Below are positions 1-8,668 of a stretch of 16,160 bases of DNA, piece after piece. Source of the DNA: an uncultured Lachnospiraceae bacterium (GTDB lineage: Bacteria > Bacillota > Clostridia > Lachnospirales > Lachnospiraceae); contig CAJUSO010000027.1 in assembly GCA_910588965.1 (NCBI GenBank), forward strand, positions 27,901 to 44,060, in the 5' to 3' direction. Below the pieces are notes generated by a model. That model searched no databases. It was not told the origin of the DNA and worked only from the letters and a program-made list of their open reading frames with translations. A program made the position numbers and the translations under genes. Position 1 is the stretch's first letter. Every line of letters starts with the position of its first letter.

Positions 1-270
1 CATCTGCGTATGGAAGCGGCCATCCGTCAGGGGATGGGATGCGCCCAATCGGGTCGGAAGTATCTGCCTATGGAGGCTCTCAACCAGCAGGGGATGGGAT
101 GTACCCAATCGGGTCAGAGGCATCTGCTTACGGAAGCGGCCATGCAGCAAGTGATGGGATGCACCCAATCGGGTCAGGGTCATCTGCCCATGGAAGCGGC
201 CATGCAGCAGGGGATGGGATGCGCCCAATCGGGTCGGAGGCATCTGCCTATGGGAGCCCGCAGCCGTCAG
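1..270 (+). repeat. 60-bp tandem repeat (20-residue repeat) in the FtsK linker
   Basis: Four consecutive 60-bp units (1-60, 61-120, 121-180, 181-240) and the start of a fifth (241 to about 270) lie in register. Units 1 and 4 differ at about 6 of 60 bases. Each unit encodes a version of SAYGSGHxxxDGMxPIGSE. The array probably extends upstream of the window. A decayed unit (GDAMYPAG) can be recognised near 310-335. The period is a multiple of three, so copy-number change would keep the ftsK frame. It also leaves a second frame open (10-426), which I regard as a by-product. Confidence 0.9.
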
Positions 271-1853
271 GAGCAGAAGAGGGAAAACATACCAGCCCGC
301 AGCTTAGAGGGGATGCGATGTACCCAGCAGGGATGGCTGCAGGCATTTCTGCAGCAGGGGAGGGGATCCAGATACCAAACGTTGATGGGGGGCAGGATTA
401 CAAATACCCGTCGGTGTCCCTCCTAAAAAAAGGGAAGAAGGAGAAAGGCGATTCCCGGCAGCACCTCCAGGAGACGGCCATGAACCTGCAGCAGATCCTG
501 AAAAATTTCGGCGTGAATGTGACGGTTACTGACGTAAGCTGCGGGCCTTCTGTGACCCGGTATGAACTGCAGCCGGAGGTAGGCGTGAAGGTCAGCAAGA
601 TTGTGAACCTGGCGGATGACATCAAGCTGAACCTGGCAGCGGCAGACATCCGTATTGAAGCGCCCATTCCAGGCAAAGCTGCCGTGGGCATTGAAGTGCC
701 CAATCAGGAAACGGTGATGGTACGTTTCCGGGATCTTGTAGAATCGGCAGGCTTCCAGAACCATGATTCCGGCATCTGCTTTACCGTGGGGAAGGACATA
801 GGGGGGCAGCCCATTGTGGCGGATATTGCCAAAATGCCCCATCTTCTGATTGCAGGCGCTACCGGATCCGGGAAGTCTGTATGTATCAATACCATTATCA
901 TGAGTATCCTCTATAAGGCCAACCCAGAGGATGTGAAGCTTATCCTGATAGACCCGAAGGTCGTGGAGCTGAGCGTGTACAATGGGATTCCCCACCTGCT
1001 GATCCCTGTGGTGACAGACCCCAAAAAGGCCGCCGGCGCCCTTCACTGGGCGGTGTCCGAAATGATGGGGCGTTACCAGAAATTTTCCGACTGCCAGGTG
1101 CGGGATTTGAAGGGGTATAATAAAAAGGCCGAGGCGATGGGCGCAGGGGAAGAGCATCAGAAGATGCCCCAGATTGTGGTGGTGGTAGATGAGCTGGCTG
1201 ACCTTATGATGGTGGCTTCCAAGGAGGTAGAGGACGCCATCTGCCGCCTGGCACAGCTTGCCCGGGCAGCAGGGATCCATCTGATAATTGCCACCCAGCG
1301 GCCTTCTGTTGATGTAATTACCGGCCTGATTAAGGCCAATATGCCTTCCAGGATTGCCTTTTCCGTGTCTTCCAGCGTGGATTCCAGGACCATCCTGGAC
1401 ATGCACGGGGCTGAAAAACTCCTGGGAAATGGGGATATGCTGTTTTACCCCCAAGGGTATCCCAAGCCCTTGCGGGTGCAGGCCCCCTTTGTCTCAGACC
1501 AGGAAGTGGAGGCCGTGGTGGATTTCCTGAAAGGCCAGAGCGTGGCCGAGTACAGCGAAGAGGTAGAAGAGCAGGTAAATACCGTGTCCATAGATGCCGC
1601 CCCCGCCGCCGGCATAGGCGGCGACAGCGACAGGGACAGTTATTTCGTGGAGGCCGGGAGGTTTGTGGTAGAGAAGGAAAAAGGCTCTATCGGCATGCTG
1701 CAGCGCATGTTTAAAATCGGTTTTAACCGTGCTGCAAGGATTATGGACCAATTAGAAGAGGCCGGGGTGGTAGGCCCGGAAGAGGGGACAAAGCCCCGGA
1801 AGATTTTAATGTCCCTGGAGGAATTTGAGCAATATGTTGCAGATGGCAAATGA
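1..1853 (+). CDS. ftsK: DNA translocase of the FtsK/SpoIIIE family, C-terminal part (5' end outside window)
   Basis: A hexameric ATP-driven DNA pump that moves chromosomal DNA through the division or sporulation septum. The reading frame is open from base 3, so about 616 C-terminal residues are present and the membrane-spanning N-terminus is missing. In order: a repetitive Gly/Ser/Ala-rich linker (to about 430), the alpha domain (about 480-750), and the RecA-like motor with Walker A GATGSGKS at 855-878 and Walker B VVVVDE from 1176. The PSRIAFSVSSSVDSRTILD segment typical of the family follows, then a C-terminal winged-helix gamma domain (about 1640-1835) that reads polar DNA signals. The stop is TGA 1851-1853. 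fhs follows after 37 bp, so the two may be cotranscribed. The sequence cannot separate vegetative FtsK/SftA from sporulation SpoIIIE. The internal ATG at 39 is not a credible start because the repeats continue upstream of it. Confidence 0.95.
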   Translation, partial: SAYGSGHPSGDGMRPIGSEVSAYGGSQPAGDGMYPIGSEASAYGSGHAASDGMHPIGSGSSAHGSGHAAGDGMRPIGSEASAYGSPQPSGAEEGKHTSPQLRGDAMYPAGMAAGISAAGEGIQIPNVDGGQDYKYPSVSLLKKGKKEKGDSRQHLQETAMNLQQILKNFGVNVTVTDVSCGPSVTRYELQPEVGVKVSKIVNLADDIKLNLAAADIRIEAPIPGKAAVGIEVPNQETVMVRFRDLVESAGFQNHDSGICFTVGKDIGGQPIVADIAKMPHLLIAGATGSGKSVCINTIIMSILYKANPEDVKLILIDPKVVELSVYNGIPHLLIPVVTDPKKAAGALHWAVSEMMGRYQKFSDCQVRDLKGYNKKAEAMGAGEEHQKMPQIVVVVDELADLMMVASKEVEDAICRLAQLARAAGIHLIIATQRPSVDVITGLIKANMPSRIAFSVSSSVDSRTILDMHGAEKLLGNGDMLFYPQGYPKPLRVQAPFVSDQEVEAVVDFLKGQSVAEYSEEVEEQVNTVSIDAAPAAGIGGDSDRDSYFVEAGRFVVEKEKGSIGMLQRMFKIGFNRAARIMDQLEEAGVVGPEEGTKPRKILMSLEEFEQYVADGK

Positions 1854-1875
1854 CTTGGCGTATACTACATAGCCC

Positions 1876-1884
1876 AGGAGGAGG
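1876..1884 (+). promoter_or_regulatory. fhs ribosome binding site
   Basis: AGGAGGAGG lies 6 nt before the fhs ATG at 1891. It is a near-perfect Shine-Dalgarno match and fixes the start. Confidence 0.85.
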
Positions 1885-1890
1885 ATAAGG

Positions 1891-3561
1891 ATGAAGACAG
1901 ACATTCAGATTGCACAGGAAGCAGAAATGATTCATATCAAGGATGTGGCGGCGCAGCTTGGGATCCAGGAGGACGATTTGGAACTGTATGGGAAATACAA
2001 GGCAAAGCTCTCCGATGGATTGATGGAGCAGGTGAAGGGGAACAAGGATGGGAAATTAATCCTGGTGACAGCCATCAACCCTACCCCGGCAGGGGAGGGG
2101 AAGACTACGACCAGCATCGGCTTGGGGGAGGCATTTGGCAAAATGGGCAAAAAGGCAGTCCTGGCTTTGCGGGAGCCCTCCTTGGGGCCGTGCTTTGGCA
2201 TTAAGGGAGGGGCAGCAGGGGGCGGCTATGCCCAGGTGGTGCCGATGGAGGATCTGAACCTGCATTTTACAGGGGATTTCCATGCCATCACCTCTGCCAA
2301 TAACCTGCTGGCTGCTTTGCTGGACAACCACATCCAGCAGGGCAACCAATTGGGCATAGACCCATGCCAGGTAGTCTGGAAGCGCTGCATGGACATGAAT
2401 GACAGGGTTCTGAGGAATATTGTGGTAGGCCTTGGGAGCAAGATGGACGGGGTCGTAAGGGAAGACCATTTTGTCATTACGGTTGCCTCGGAAGTCATGG
2501 CGGTGCTGTGCCTGGCGGATGATATGGATGATTTGAAGGAACGCCTGGGCAGGATTATAGTGGCCTATACTTATGAAGGGAAGCCTGTGACAGCTGGGGA
2601 CCTGCAGGCGACAGGCGCTATGGCAGCCCTTTTAAAGGATGCGTTAAAGCCAAACCTCATCCAGACCTTAGAGCACACCCCAGCCATTGTCCATGGGGGG
2701 CCGTTTGCCAATATTGCCCACGGCTGCAATAGTGTCCGCGCTACACGCATTGCCCTGAAGCTGGCAGATTATGTGGTGACGGAGGCAGGCTTCGGCGCAG
2801 ATTTAGGGGCGGAGAAATTTATGGATATTAAATGCCGCATGGCCGGGCTGAAGCCAGACGCCGTTGTGCTGGTGGCGACGGTACGTGCGTTGAAATACAA
2901 TGGAGGCGTGCCAAAAGCAGGGCTTGCCCAGGAGGATTTAGAAGCCTTGGGGAAGGGGATTGTGAACCTAGAAAAGCATATTGAGAACCTCCAGAAGTAT
3001 GGCGTCCCGGTGGTGGTAACCCTTAATTCTTTCCTGACAGACACAAAGGCAGAGACGGATTTTGTAGAGCAGTTCTGCCGGGAACGGGGCTGCGAATTCG
3101 CATTGTCCCAGGTATGGGAAAAGGGCGGCGAGGGCGGCATAGCCCTGGCCCAGAAGGTGCTTGCGACCCTGGAGGAAAAGGAGAGCCGCTTCCATCCCCT
3201 TTATGAAGACAGCCTGTCCCTGGCGGGGAAGATTGAGGCTGTGGCAAAGGAAATCTATGGCGCTGACGGCGTAACCTATGCCCCGGCGGCGGAAAAAGAA
3301 CTTAAGCGTATCGAATCCCTTGGGATGGGCAGCTTCCCGGTCTGCATGGCCAAGACGCAATATTCCCTGTCCGATGACCAGACGAAGCTGGGGCGGCCAA
3401 CAGGGTTCAAGGTCCATGTACGTGAGGTTTATGCATCCGCTGGGGCAGGGTTTGTGGTGGCAGTCACAGGAGCTATCATGACCATGCCCGGGCTTGGGAA
3501 AACACCGGCAGCTTATGGGATAGACGTGGACAGCGCCGGCATGATTACAGGGCTGTTCTAG
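1891..3561 (+). CDS. fhs: Formate-tetrahydrofolate ligase (formyl-THF synthetase)
   Basis: Catalyses ATP-dependent joining of formate to tetrahydrofolate to give 10-formyl-THF in the cytoplasm. This is the entry step of the methyl branch of one-carbon metabolism and of the Wood-Ljungdahl route in acetogens. At 556 residues it has the usual family length. Visible signatures are the nucleotide-binding loop TPAGEGKTTT (residues 65-74), EPSLGP (95-100), the Gly-rich FGIKGGAAGGGYAQV (102-116) and FTGDFHAI (126-133). The start is set by a strong ribosome binding site. folD follows after about 150 bp and supplies the next two steps. Presence of fhs alone does not prove acetogenesis, since many fermenting Clostridia carry it for purine and formyl-Met supply. 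Confidence 0.97.
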   Translation: MKTDIQIAQEAEMIHIKDVAAQLGIQEDDLELYGKYKAKLSDGLMEQVKGNKDGKLILVTAINPTPAGEGKTTTSIGLGEAFGKMGKKAVLALREPSLGPCFGIKGGAAGGGYAQVVPMEDLNLHFTGDFHAITSANNLLAALLDNHIQQGNQLGIDPCQVVWKRCMDMNDRVLRNIVVGLGSKMDGVVREDHFVITVASEVMAVLCLADDMDDLKERLGRIIVAYTYEGKPVTAGDLQATGAMAALLKDALKPNLIQTLEHTPAIVHGGPFANIAHGCNSVRATRIALKLADYVVTEAGFGADLGAEKFMDIKCRMAGLKPDAVVLVATVRALKYNGGVPKAGLAQEDLEALGKGIVNLEKHIENLQKYGVPVVVTLNSFLTDTKAETDFVEQFCRERGCEFALSQVWEKGGEGGIALAQKVLATLEEKESRFHPLYEDSLSLAGKIEAVAKEIYGADGVTYAPAAEKELKRIESLGMGSFPVCMAKTQYSLSDDQTKLGRPTGFKVHVREVYASAGAGFVVAVTGAIMTMPGLGKTPAAYGIDVDSAGMITGLF

Positions 3562-3579
3562 GGCAGCCCAGAGGCTGCC
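3562..3579 (+). other. Short hairpin immediately after the fhs stop codon
   Basis: A perfect 7-bp stem, GGCAGCC (3562-3568) with GGCTGCC (3573-3579), closes a CAGA loop directly after the TAG of fhs. No T-tract follows, so it is not a standard intrinsic terminator. It may stabilise the 3' end of fhs mRNA or adjust fhs:folD expression. The rest of the 146-152 bp gap shows no clear promoter. Confidence 0.5.
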
Positions 3580-3713
3580 AACAAGGCGCAGGCCTGGGCT
3601 GCGGCAGCGGGATTGATAGGGGATGGGATAGGCAGCTGTCCGTTGCACGGGGAACGGCAGGTGTTTTTGGGGGATGGTTGCCCCGGAAATATATTTAGAA
3701 GAGGAAGATGGCC

Positions 3714-4556
3714 ATGGCATTGAGAATAGATGGAAAGAAGATTTCCCAACAGATTAAGGAAGAATTGAAAGAAAAAGTGGCATTGCAGAAGGCGGAGGGC
3801 AAGCTGGGCGCCTTGGCAGTGGTCCAAGTAGGGGCAGACCCGGCATCCAGCGTCTATGTGCGGAATAAGAAAAACGCCTGTGCTTTTATCGGCATTGAAT
3901 CGCTTGCATACGAACTGCCAGAGGAAACCTCTGAAGAAGAATTGCTGTCATTGATTACAGAGCTGAATGGGAACCCGAAGGTAAAGGGGATCCTGGTACA
4001 GCTTCCCCTGCCTGCCCACATCAATGAGGATAAGGTCATACAGGCCATTAGCCCCAAGAAGGATGTGGATGGCTTCCACCCCCAGAGCGTGGGGGCTATG
4101 GCCATTGGGGAGAAGGGGTTCCTGCCCTGTACCCCCGCCGGCATCATCCAGCTTTTAAAACGTTCCAACCTGGAAATTTCTGGGAAGCATTGCGTGGTGG
4201 TCGGAAGGAGCAACATTGTAGGGAAGCCTATGGCGCTTCTGATGCTCCGTGAAAATGCCACGGTTACCATTACGCATTCAAAGACAAAGAACCTGCCAGA
4301 AGTATGCAGGCAGGCGGACATCCTGATTGTTGCAATGGGCAGGCCGCAATATATTGGCGCAGAGTATGTCAAAGAAGGCGCCGTCGTGATAGATGTGGGC
4401 ATCCATAGGGATGCTGGGAATAAGCTGTGCGGAGATGTAAAGTTTGATGAAGTGGAGCCCATTGCCTCTGCCATCACCCCAGTCCCTGGCGGGGTGGGCC
4501 CTATGACGATTGCAATGCTGATGGATAACTGTGTACAGAGTATAGAAGAGGGATAG
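3714..4556 (+). CDS. folD: Bifunctional methylene-THF dehydrogenase (NADP+)/methenyl-THF cyclohydrolase
   Basis: Interconverts 5,10-methylene-THF, 5,10-methenyl-THF and 10-formyl-THF in the cytoplasm, directly downstream of the Fhs step. The protein is 280 residues, the usual length. Catalytic features are Tyr48 and Lys52 in YVRNK, Gln96 in VQLPLP, Asp119 in KDVDGFHP, the dinucleotide-binding GRSNIVGKP (164-172) and the C-terminal PVPGGVGPMT (257-266). Two ATGs compete. The one at 3714 is 8 nt from the GAGGA at 3701-3705 and gives the usual MALRIDGK start. The one at 3708 is only 2 nt away and would add Met-Ala, so I chose 3714. The gene ends 2 nt before the next ATG (4559), which implies translational coupling. 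Confidence 0.96.
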   Translation: MALRIDGKKISQQIKEELKEKVALQKAEGKLGALAVVQVGADPASSVYVRNKKNACAFIGIESLAYELPEETSEEELLSLITELNGNPKVKGILVQLPLPAHINEDKVIQAISPKKDVDGFHPQSVGAMAIGEKGFLPCTPAGIIQLLKRSNLEISGKHCVVVGRSNIVGKPMALLMLRENATVTITHSKTKNLPEVCRQADILIVAMGRPQYIGAEYVKEGAVVIDVGIHRDAGNKLCGDVKFDEVEPIASAITPVPGGVGPMTIAMLMDNCVQSIEEG

Positions 4557-4558
4557 GA

Positions 4559-6016
4559 ATGAAGTGTGCAAACTGTGGGGCAAAACTGCAAGTAGGGAGC
4601 GTATACTGTTCTTTTTGTGGGAAAGAGGCTCAGATCGTGTCTGATTACAGCATTTTAGAAGATGAGTTTTTACAGGACATGCTGAACGGGCAGGAAAAAA
4701 ACAGGGATTTAATCAAAGAGTCTATGGGAACGGCAGGCGGCAGCCAGCCTGGGCAGGATAAGATTGCCAATACCCGCCCAGCAAGAAGCGCAAGCGCCGC
4801 CCCCCGCCCAGGGCAGGGAGCAAATGCATACCGCACGCCCAAGGGCCAGGGCTCTGGCAGCCAGAATGCAAGGAAGCAGGATGCTGGCGGCCAATGGGAA
4901 GGAAGGCAAGGCGCGGGCGCTTCCGGGCAGGCAGGGAAGGCAGGAGGCGCCCCCCAGGGGAAAGGGAGCCAGCCGTCAGGAAAAGCCGGCAAGCATGCCA
5001 AAGAAGCCAGCCCCTCTGGGAAGAAGGGCGGCTCATCCCGCAGGAAGAGGAAGCCGGTTGGCTGGGCTGTCGCAGCAATCCTGCTGATGGTGTTCCTGCT
5101 GGTTGACATTCTATTTGTGCTGAACCACAGCAGGAACAATTCCTATGACTACCAGATGGGCCAGGCAGAAAAGCATTACAGCAGCAGGGAGTATGAGGAA
5201 GCGGAGCAATTCCTGCTGCGGGCGATAGAACTTTCGGACGGCCAGCTGGAAGGGCCGCTGCTCCTGGCAGAGGTTTACCGCCTGCAGGGCAAGACAGAGA
5301 AAGCAATCAAAACACTTCAGGATATGATAGAGGCTAGCAGCAGAGGCCAGGGAGCCGCCGTACCTGGGGATAGCGGCAGTGTATCTTCTAGGAAGGATTA
5401 TGAGGAAGCATACCGTAAGTTGATCCAGGTTTACGAGGAAGAAGAGGATTATGCTGCAATTTATGAATTGTACAAAGAGGCAGAGGATGAGGATATCCTG
5501 CAGCTTTTTGAGGGATACCAGGTAGAGGCGCCGGAATTTGTACAGGAAGAAGGGGTTTATGAGCAGATGGTTTCCATAGAGCTTTCCAGCCAGGCGGGCT
5601 GTGAGACCTTTTATACCATAGATGGCTCGGACCCAAAGCAGGGGCTGGAATACCAAGGGCCTATCCAGATAGAGCCGGGGAATAGCGTCAGGATCCGTGC
5701 CATATCCCGCAATGAATATGGGGTTTACAGCGAAGAGGCAGAAGGCAGCTTTGAGATAGACTTGCCTAAGCCGGATATGCCGAGGGTATCCCCAATGGGA
5801 GGGAACTTTTATGAGCCGCAGGCTATTACCGTCTATGTGCCCAGCGGATGCAGCGTTTACTATAGCTGGGACGGGACGGCGCCCACGGAGGCTTCCAGCC
5901 GGTATATGGGCCCCATTGACATGCCGGAAGGGAATAATATCCTTTCCCTGATCCTGGTGGATGAATACGGGAGGTATTCTGATGTGCTCAGATGCAATTA
6001 TATTTATTTTCCATAA
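4559..6016 (+). CDS. Membrane-anchored zinc-ribbon protein with TPR-like helices and chitobiase-type C-terminal domain
   Basis: 485 residues, function unknown. The N-terminus is a zinc ribbon with Cys3-x2-Cys6 and Cys17-x2-Cys20. Residues about 52-166 form a low-complexity Gly/Gln/Ala/Lys/Ser linker that becomes strongly basic (RRKRK, 161-165). One transmembrane helix follows at about 167-189. After it come helical repeats resembling TPRs (about 195-315; the YSSREYEEAEQFLLRAIELS stretch is typical). Finally there are one or two beta-rich modules like the chitobiase/beta-hexosaminidase C-terminal domain, with YTIDGSDP (352-359) and a related YYSWDGTAPTE (434-444). With positive charge before the helix, the zinc ribbon should be cytoplasmic and the TPR and beta modules outside. 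The tight junction with folD suggests cotranscription, but nothing links it to folate chemistry. It could be an envelope adaptor or sensor. Confidence 0.85.
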   Translation: MKCANCGAKLQVGSVYCSFCGKEAQIVSDYSILEDEFLQDMLNGQEKNRDLIKESMGTAGGSQPGQDKIANTRPARSASAAPRPGQGANAYRTPKGQGSGSQNARKQDAGGQWEGRQGAGASGQAGKAGGAPQGKGSQPSGKAGKHAKEASPSGKKGGSSRRKRKPVGWAVAAILLMVFLLVDILFVLNHSRNNSYDYQMGQAEKHYSSREYEEAEQFLLRAIELSDGQLEGPLLLAEVYRLQGKTEKAIKTLQDMIEASSRGQGAAVPGDSGSVSSRKDYEEAYRKLIQVYEEEEDYAAIYELYKEAEDEDILQLFEGYQVEAPEFVQEEGVYEQMVSIELSSQAGCETFYTIDGSDPKQGLEYQGPIQIEPGNSVRIRAISRNEYGVYSEEAEGSFEIDLPKPDMPRVSPMGGNFYEPQAITVYVPSGCSVYYSWDGTAPTEASSRYMGPIDMPEGNNILSLILVDEYGRYSDVLRCNYIYFP

Positions 6017-6027
6017 CAAGAGCGGCA

Positions 6028-6044
6028 GCGCCGGCGGACGGCGC
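6028..6044 (+). other. GC-rich hairpin between the zinc-ribbon gene and pheA
   Basis: GCGCCG (6028-6033) pairs with CGGCGC (6039-6044) around a GCGGA loop. Only a short, broken T-run follows (6051-6053), so termination would be weak at best. It lies 12 nt after the stop of the upstream gene and 30 nt before pheA. Confidence 0.4.
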
Positions 6045-6074
6045 ATAGACTTTAAGTGACAGAAGGATGGCTAT

Positions 6075-7205
6075 ATGAAAGATTTAGATACAATAAGGGA
6101 GGAAATAGACGCCATAGACAGGCAGATGGTTGCCCTCTTTGAGGAGCGGATGCTGCGTACCACAGAGGTAGCCCGCTATAAGCTTTCGGTAGGGAAGCCT
6201 GTGCTGGATAAGGGGCGGGAGAAGGAAAAACTGGAAAAGGTGAAGGCACAGGCGCAGTCTGCGGACAACCGCTATGACGTGGGGGAGCTGTTTGGGCAGG
6301 TTATGGCCATGAGCCGCAAGCGCCAGTACCATCTGATGGGCGCCCAGGGGCAGGGGCCGGGCCTGGGGTTTTCCCAGGTGCCCAGCCTGCCTTTTGATAC
6401 CCATAAGGTGGTGTACCAGGGGGTGGAAGGCGCATATAGCCAGCTTGCCATGAAAGCGTATTTTGGGGAGGATGTGGGCAGCTTCCATGTGGAGACCTGG
6501 CGGGACGCCATGGAGGCCATCAAATGCCAGCAAGCAGATTATGCGGTGCTTCCGATTGAGAATTCTTCCGCAGGGATTGTGGGAGAGAATTTCGACCTGC
6601 TGGCAGAATACGATGGGTACATTGTGGCAGAGCAGACGATTAAGGCAGAGCATGCCCTACTGGGGCTGCCGGGCGCCAGCCTTGCGGATATTACCCGTGT
6701 CTATTCCCATCCCCAAGCCCTGATGCAGAGCGTAGATTTTTTGGACGCCCATATGGGATGGGAACGGATTAGCGTCAGGAATACGGCAGGCGCGGCCAAA
6801 AAAGTATTGGAGGACGGCAAAAAATGCCAGGCAGCCATTGCAAGCACCGTGACGGCAGGCATTTACGGGCTGGATATCCTGCAGCGCAATATTAATTACA
6901 GCGATGAGAACAGCACCCGGTTTATGATTGTGGCAGGGAAGAAAATATGCCTGGAGACGGCTGGGAAAATCAGTATCTGTTTTGAGGCCTCCCATGAGAG
7001 CGGCGCTTTGTACCACATGCTGTCCCATCTTATCTTTAACCATCTGAATATGGTGAAGATTGAATCAAGGCCTATCAAGGACAAAAGCTTTGAATACCGC
7101 TTTTTTGTGGATTTTGAGGGGAACCTGAAGGACGGGGCAGTGCAGAATGCGCTGAAAGGGCTGTTGGATGAAGCGTTATACCTGAAAATATTGGGGAATT
7201 ATTAG
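6075..7205 (+). CDS. pheA: Bifunctional chorismate mutase/prephenate dehydratase (P-protein)
   Basis: Converts chorismate to prephenate and then to phenylpyruvate, the committed route to phenylalanine. It has 376 residues in three domains. The AroQ-type chorismate mutase (about 1-88) has Arg8, Arg25, Lys36, Asp45, Arg48, Glu49 and Gln84 in the positions expected from the E. coli enzyme. Prephenate dehydratase (about 111-288) has YQGVEGAYS (114-122), PIENSSAG (160-167) and the catalytic TRF motif (281-283). The C-terminal ACT domain (about 298-376) has GAL (310-312) and ESRP (330-333), the motifs that bind phenylalanine, so feedback inhibition is expected. AGAAGGA at 6061-6067 is the ribosome binding site, 7 nt before the ATG. 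I see no T-box or leader-peptide attenuator upstream. Confidence 0.97.
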   Translation: MKDLDTIREEIDAIDRQMVALFEERMLRTTEVARYKLSVGKPVLDKGREKEKLEKVKAQAQSADNRYDVGELFGQVMAMSRKRQYHLMGAQGQGPGLGFSQVPSLPFDTHKVVYQGVEGAYSQLAMKAYFGEDVGSFHVETWRDAMEAIKCQQADYAVLPIENSSAGIVGENFDLLAEYDGYIVAEQTIKAEHALLGLPGASLADITRVYSHPQALMQSVDFLDAHMGWERISVRNTAGAAKKVLEDGKKCQAAIASTVTAGIYGLDILQRNINYSDENSTRFMIVAGKKICLETAGKISICFEASHESGALYHMLSHLIFNHLNMVKIESRPIKDKSFEYRFFVDFEGNLKDGAVQNALKGLLDEALYLKILGNY

Positions 7206-7310
7206 GGAATATGCAGCTGCCAGAAGAGGGGGGCGCATGGCTTGGGGGAATAAGGAACCAGGGGATCCTGGGCAATTATGGAGATAACATAGGATTGGCA
7301 GGTCGGGAAG

Positions 7311-8639
7311 ATGAAGGAGACAGAGAAATTAATTTTATACCGGGGGCTTACACATGGGAATGTGCTGGAGGGGTTCACGCAGGCCATGGGGTTCTGCCAG
7401 GATGGCTTCCAAGGGGAGGAAGAAGGGCATTGCAGCTGGGGACCTGCAGAAAGGGATAAGATGCGGTCCTTGTGCTATGGCTGCTTCCATGCGCTGGTTG
7501 GGCTTTCTGCGAGCCATGGGTTCGAGGGGAACTTATGGCAGGGTTACCTGGCCTATCTGTTGGTGGGCCATGAAAACGCATACAGTACAGCCTGTGAAAT
7601 CCGTGGCAGCGTCCCTGGGAGCATCAACCAGCTGGCCCTACATGATTTTGCATTGTTCAAAGAATGGTTTGCTTATGATTTCCGGAAGCTGGAAGAGGCT
7701 CTGGAGATACCGGGGCTAGGGATTATCATGGATTACCAAAGCCCTGGGCAGGAAGGGAATGTGTTTAACCGCAGGATCCGTGACCGTATCTGCGCCTTGG
7801 GCGCCCGACTAGGACAGGCAGGGAGCGTGGAAGGGTTTAAGGACGAGGTTACCAAGTTCTATGGTGAGTTTGGCGTGGGCAAGCTAGGGCTGCATAAGGC
7901 GTTCCGCATTGAGCATGAGGGAAATGGGGCCAGGATTGTGCCGATTACCAATATTGCCCATGTGCACCTTGACGACCTGGTGGGGTATGGTCTGGCCAAG
8001 AAAAAGCTGGTTGAGAATACAGAAGCTTTCGTACAGGGCAAAAAAGCCAATAACTGCCTGCTGTATGGGGATGCGGGCACAGGGAAATCCTCTAGCATTA
8101 AGGCGGTCGTCAACCAGTATTACAGCCAAGGGCTTCGGATGATAGAGGTATATAAGCATCAGTTCCGTGATTTGAATGACGTGATTTCACAGATTAAGAA
8201 CCGCAACTATCGGTTTATCATCTATATGGATGACCTGTCTTTTGAGGAATTTGAGATTGAATACAAATATCTGAAGGCAGTGATTGAGGGGGGGCTGGAG
8301 AAAAAGCCGGAGAATGTTTTGATTTATGCGACTTCGAACCGGAGGCATTTGGTGAGGGAAAAATTCAGTGACAAGGCGGAGCGGGACGATGAGCTGCATA
8401 CGAACGATACGGTGCAGGAAAAGCTGTCCCTGGTGTCCAGGTTCGGCGTGACGGTATATTTTGGCAAGCCAGACCAGAAGGAATACCAGGAAATCGTAAA
8501 GAGCCTTGCCAGGAAGCATCAGGTCCCCATGGGGGAGGAAGAACTGCTGCTGGAGGCAAACCGCTGGGAATTAAGCCATGGGGGGCGTTCCGGGCGGACG
8601 GCGCAGCAGTTTGTGGATTATTTGCTGGGACGTATGTGA
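7311..8639 (+). CDS. DUF815-type AAA+ ATPase
   Basis: A predicted P-loop ATPase of 442 residues, biological role unknown. Residues about 1-210 form a poorly recognisable N-terminal region. The AAA+ core follows: ITNIAHVHLDDLVGY at about 212-226, Walker A GDAGTGKSS (253-261), Walker B IIYMDDLS (303-310), a sensor-1-like YATSNRRH (339-346), an SRFG arginine-finger candidate (376-379) and a sensor-2-like GRSGRTAQQF (425-434). This arrangement matches the DUF815 family. The ribosome binding site before ATG 7311 is weak (GGTCGGGAAG), so the start is less certain than for neighbours. The preceding 105 bp hold only a small CCAGG/CCTGG hairpin and no convincing promoter. The stop nearly abuts the ppx-like gene, suggesting cotranscription with the polyphosphate genes. 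Confidence 0.88.
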   Translation: MKETEKLILYRGLTHGNVLEGFTQAMGFCQDGFQGEEEGHCSWGPAERDKMRSLCYGCFHALVGLSASHGFEGNLWQGYLAYLLVGHENAYSTACEIRGSVPGSINQLALHDFALFKEWFAYDFRKLEEALEIPGLGIIMDYQSPGQEGNVFNRRIRDRICALGARLGQAGSVEGFKDEVTKFYGEFGVGKLGLHKAFRIEHEGNGARIVPITNIAHVHLDDLVGYGLAKKKLVENTEAFVQGKKANNCLLYGDAGTGKSSSIKAVVNQYYSQGLRMIEVYKHQFRDLNDVISQIKNRNYRFIIYMDDLSFEEFEIEYKYLKAVIEGGLEKKPENVLIYATSNRRHLVREKFSDKAERDDELHTNDTVQEKLSLVSRFGVTVYFGKPDQKEYQEIVKSLARKHQVPMGEEELLLEANRWELSHGGRSGRTAQQFVDYLLGRM

Positions 8640-8668
8640 AATATGGAGCCTGGCAGAAAGGAACCATT

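Noticed and set aside
10..426. 138-residue open frame overlapping the FtsK linker
   Set aside because: It is the second frame of the 60-bp repeat, kept open because the period is divisible by three. The FtsK frame continues into recognised domains.
423..1454. 343-residue minus-strand open frame
   Set aside because: It is antisense to the conserved FtsK motor, has no recognisable motifs and no ribosome binding site. It is a shadow of GC-rich coding DNA.
3562..3713. Promoter or riboswitch for folD
   Set aside because: No convincing -35/-10 pair and no recognised aptamer pattern; only a small hairpin after the fhs stop.
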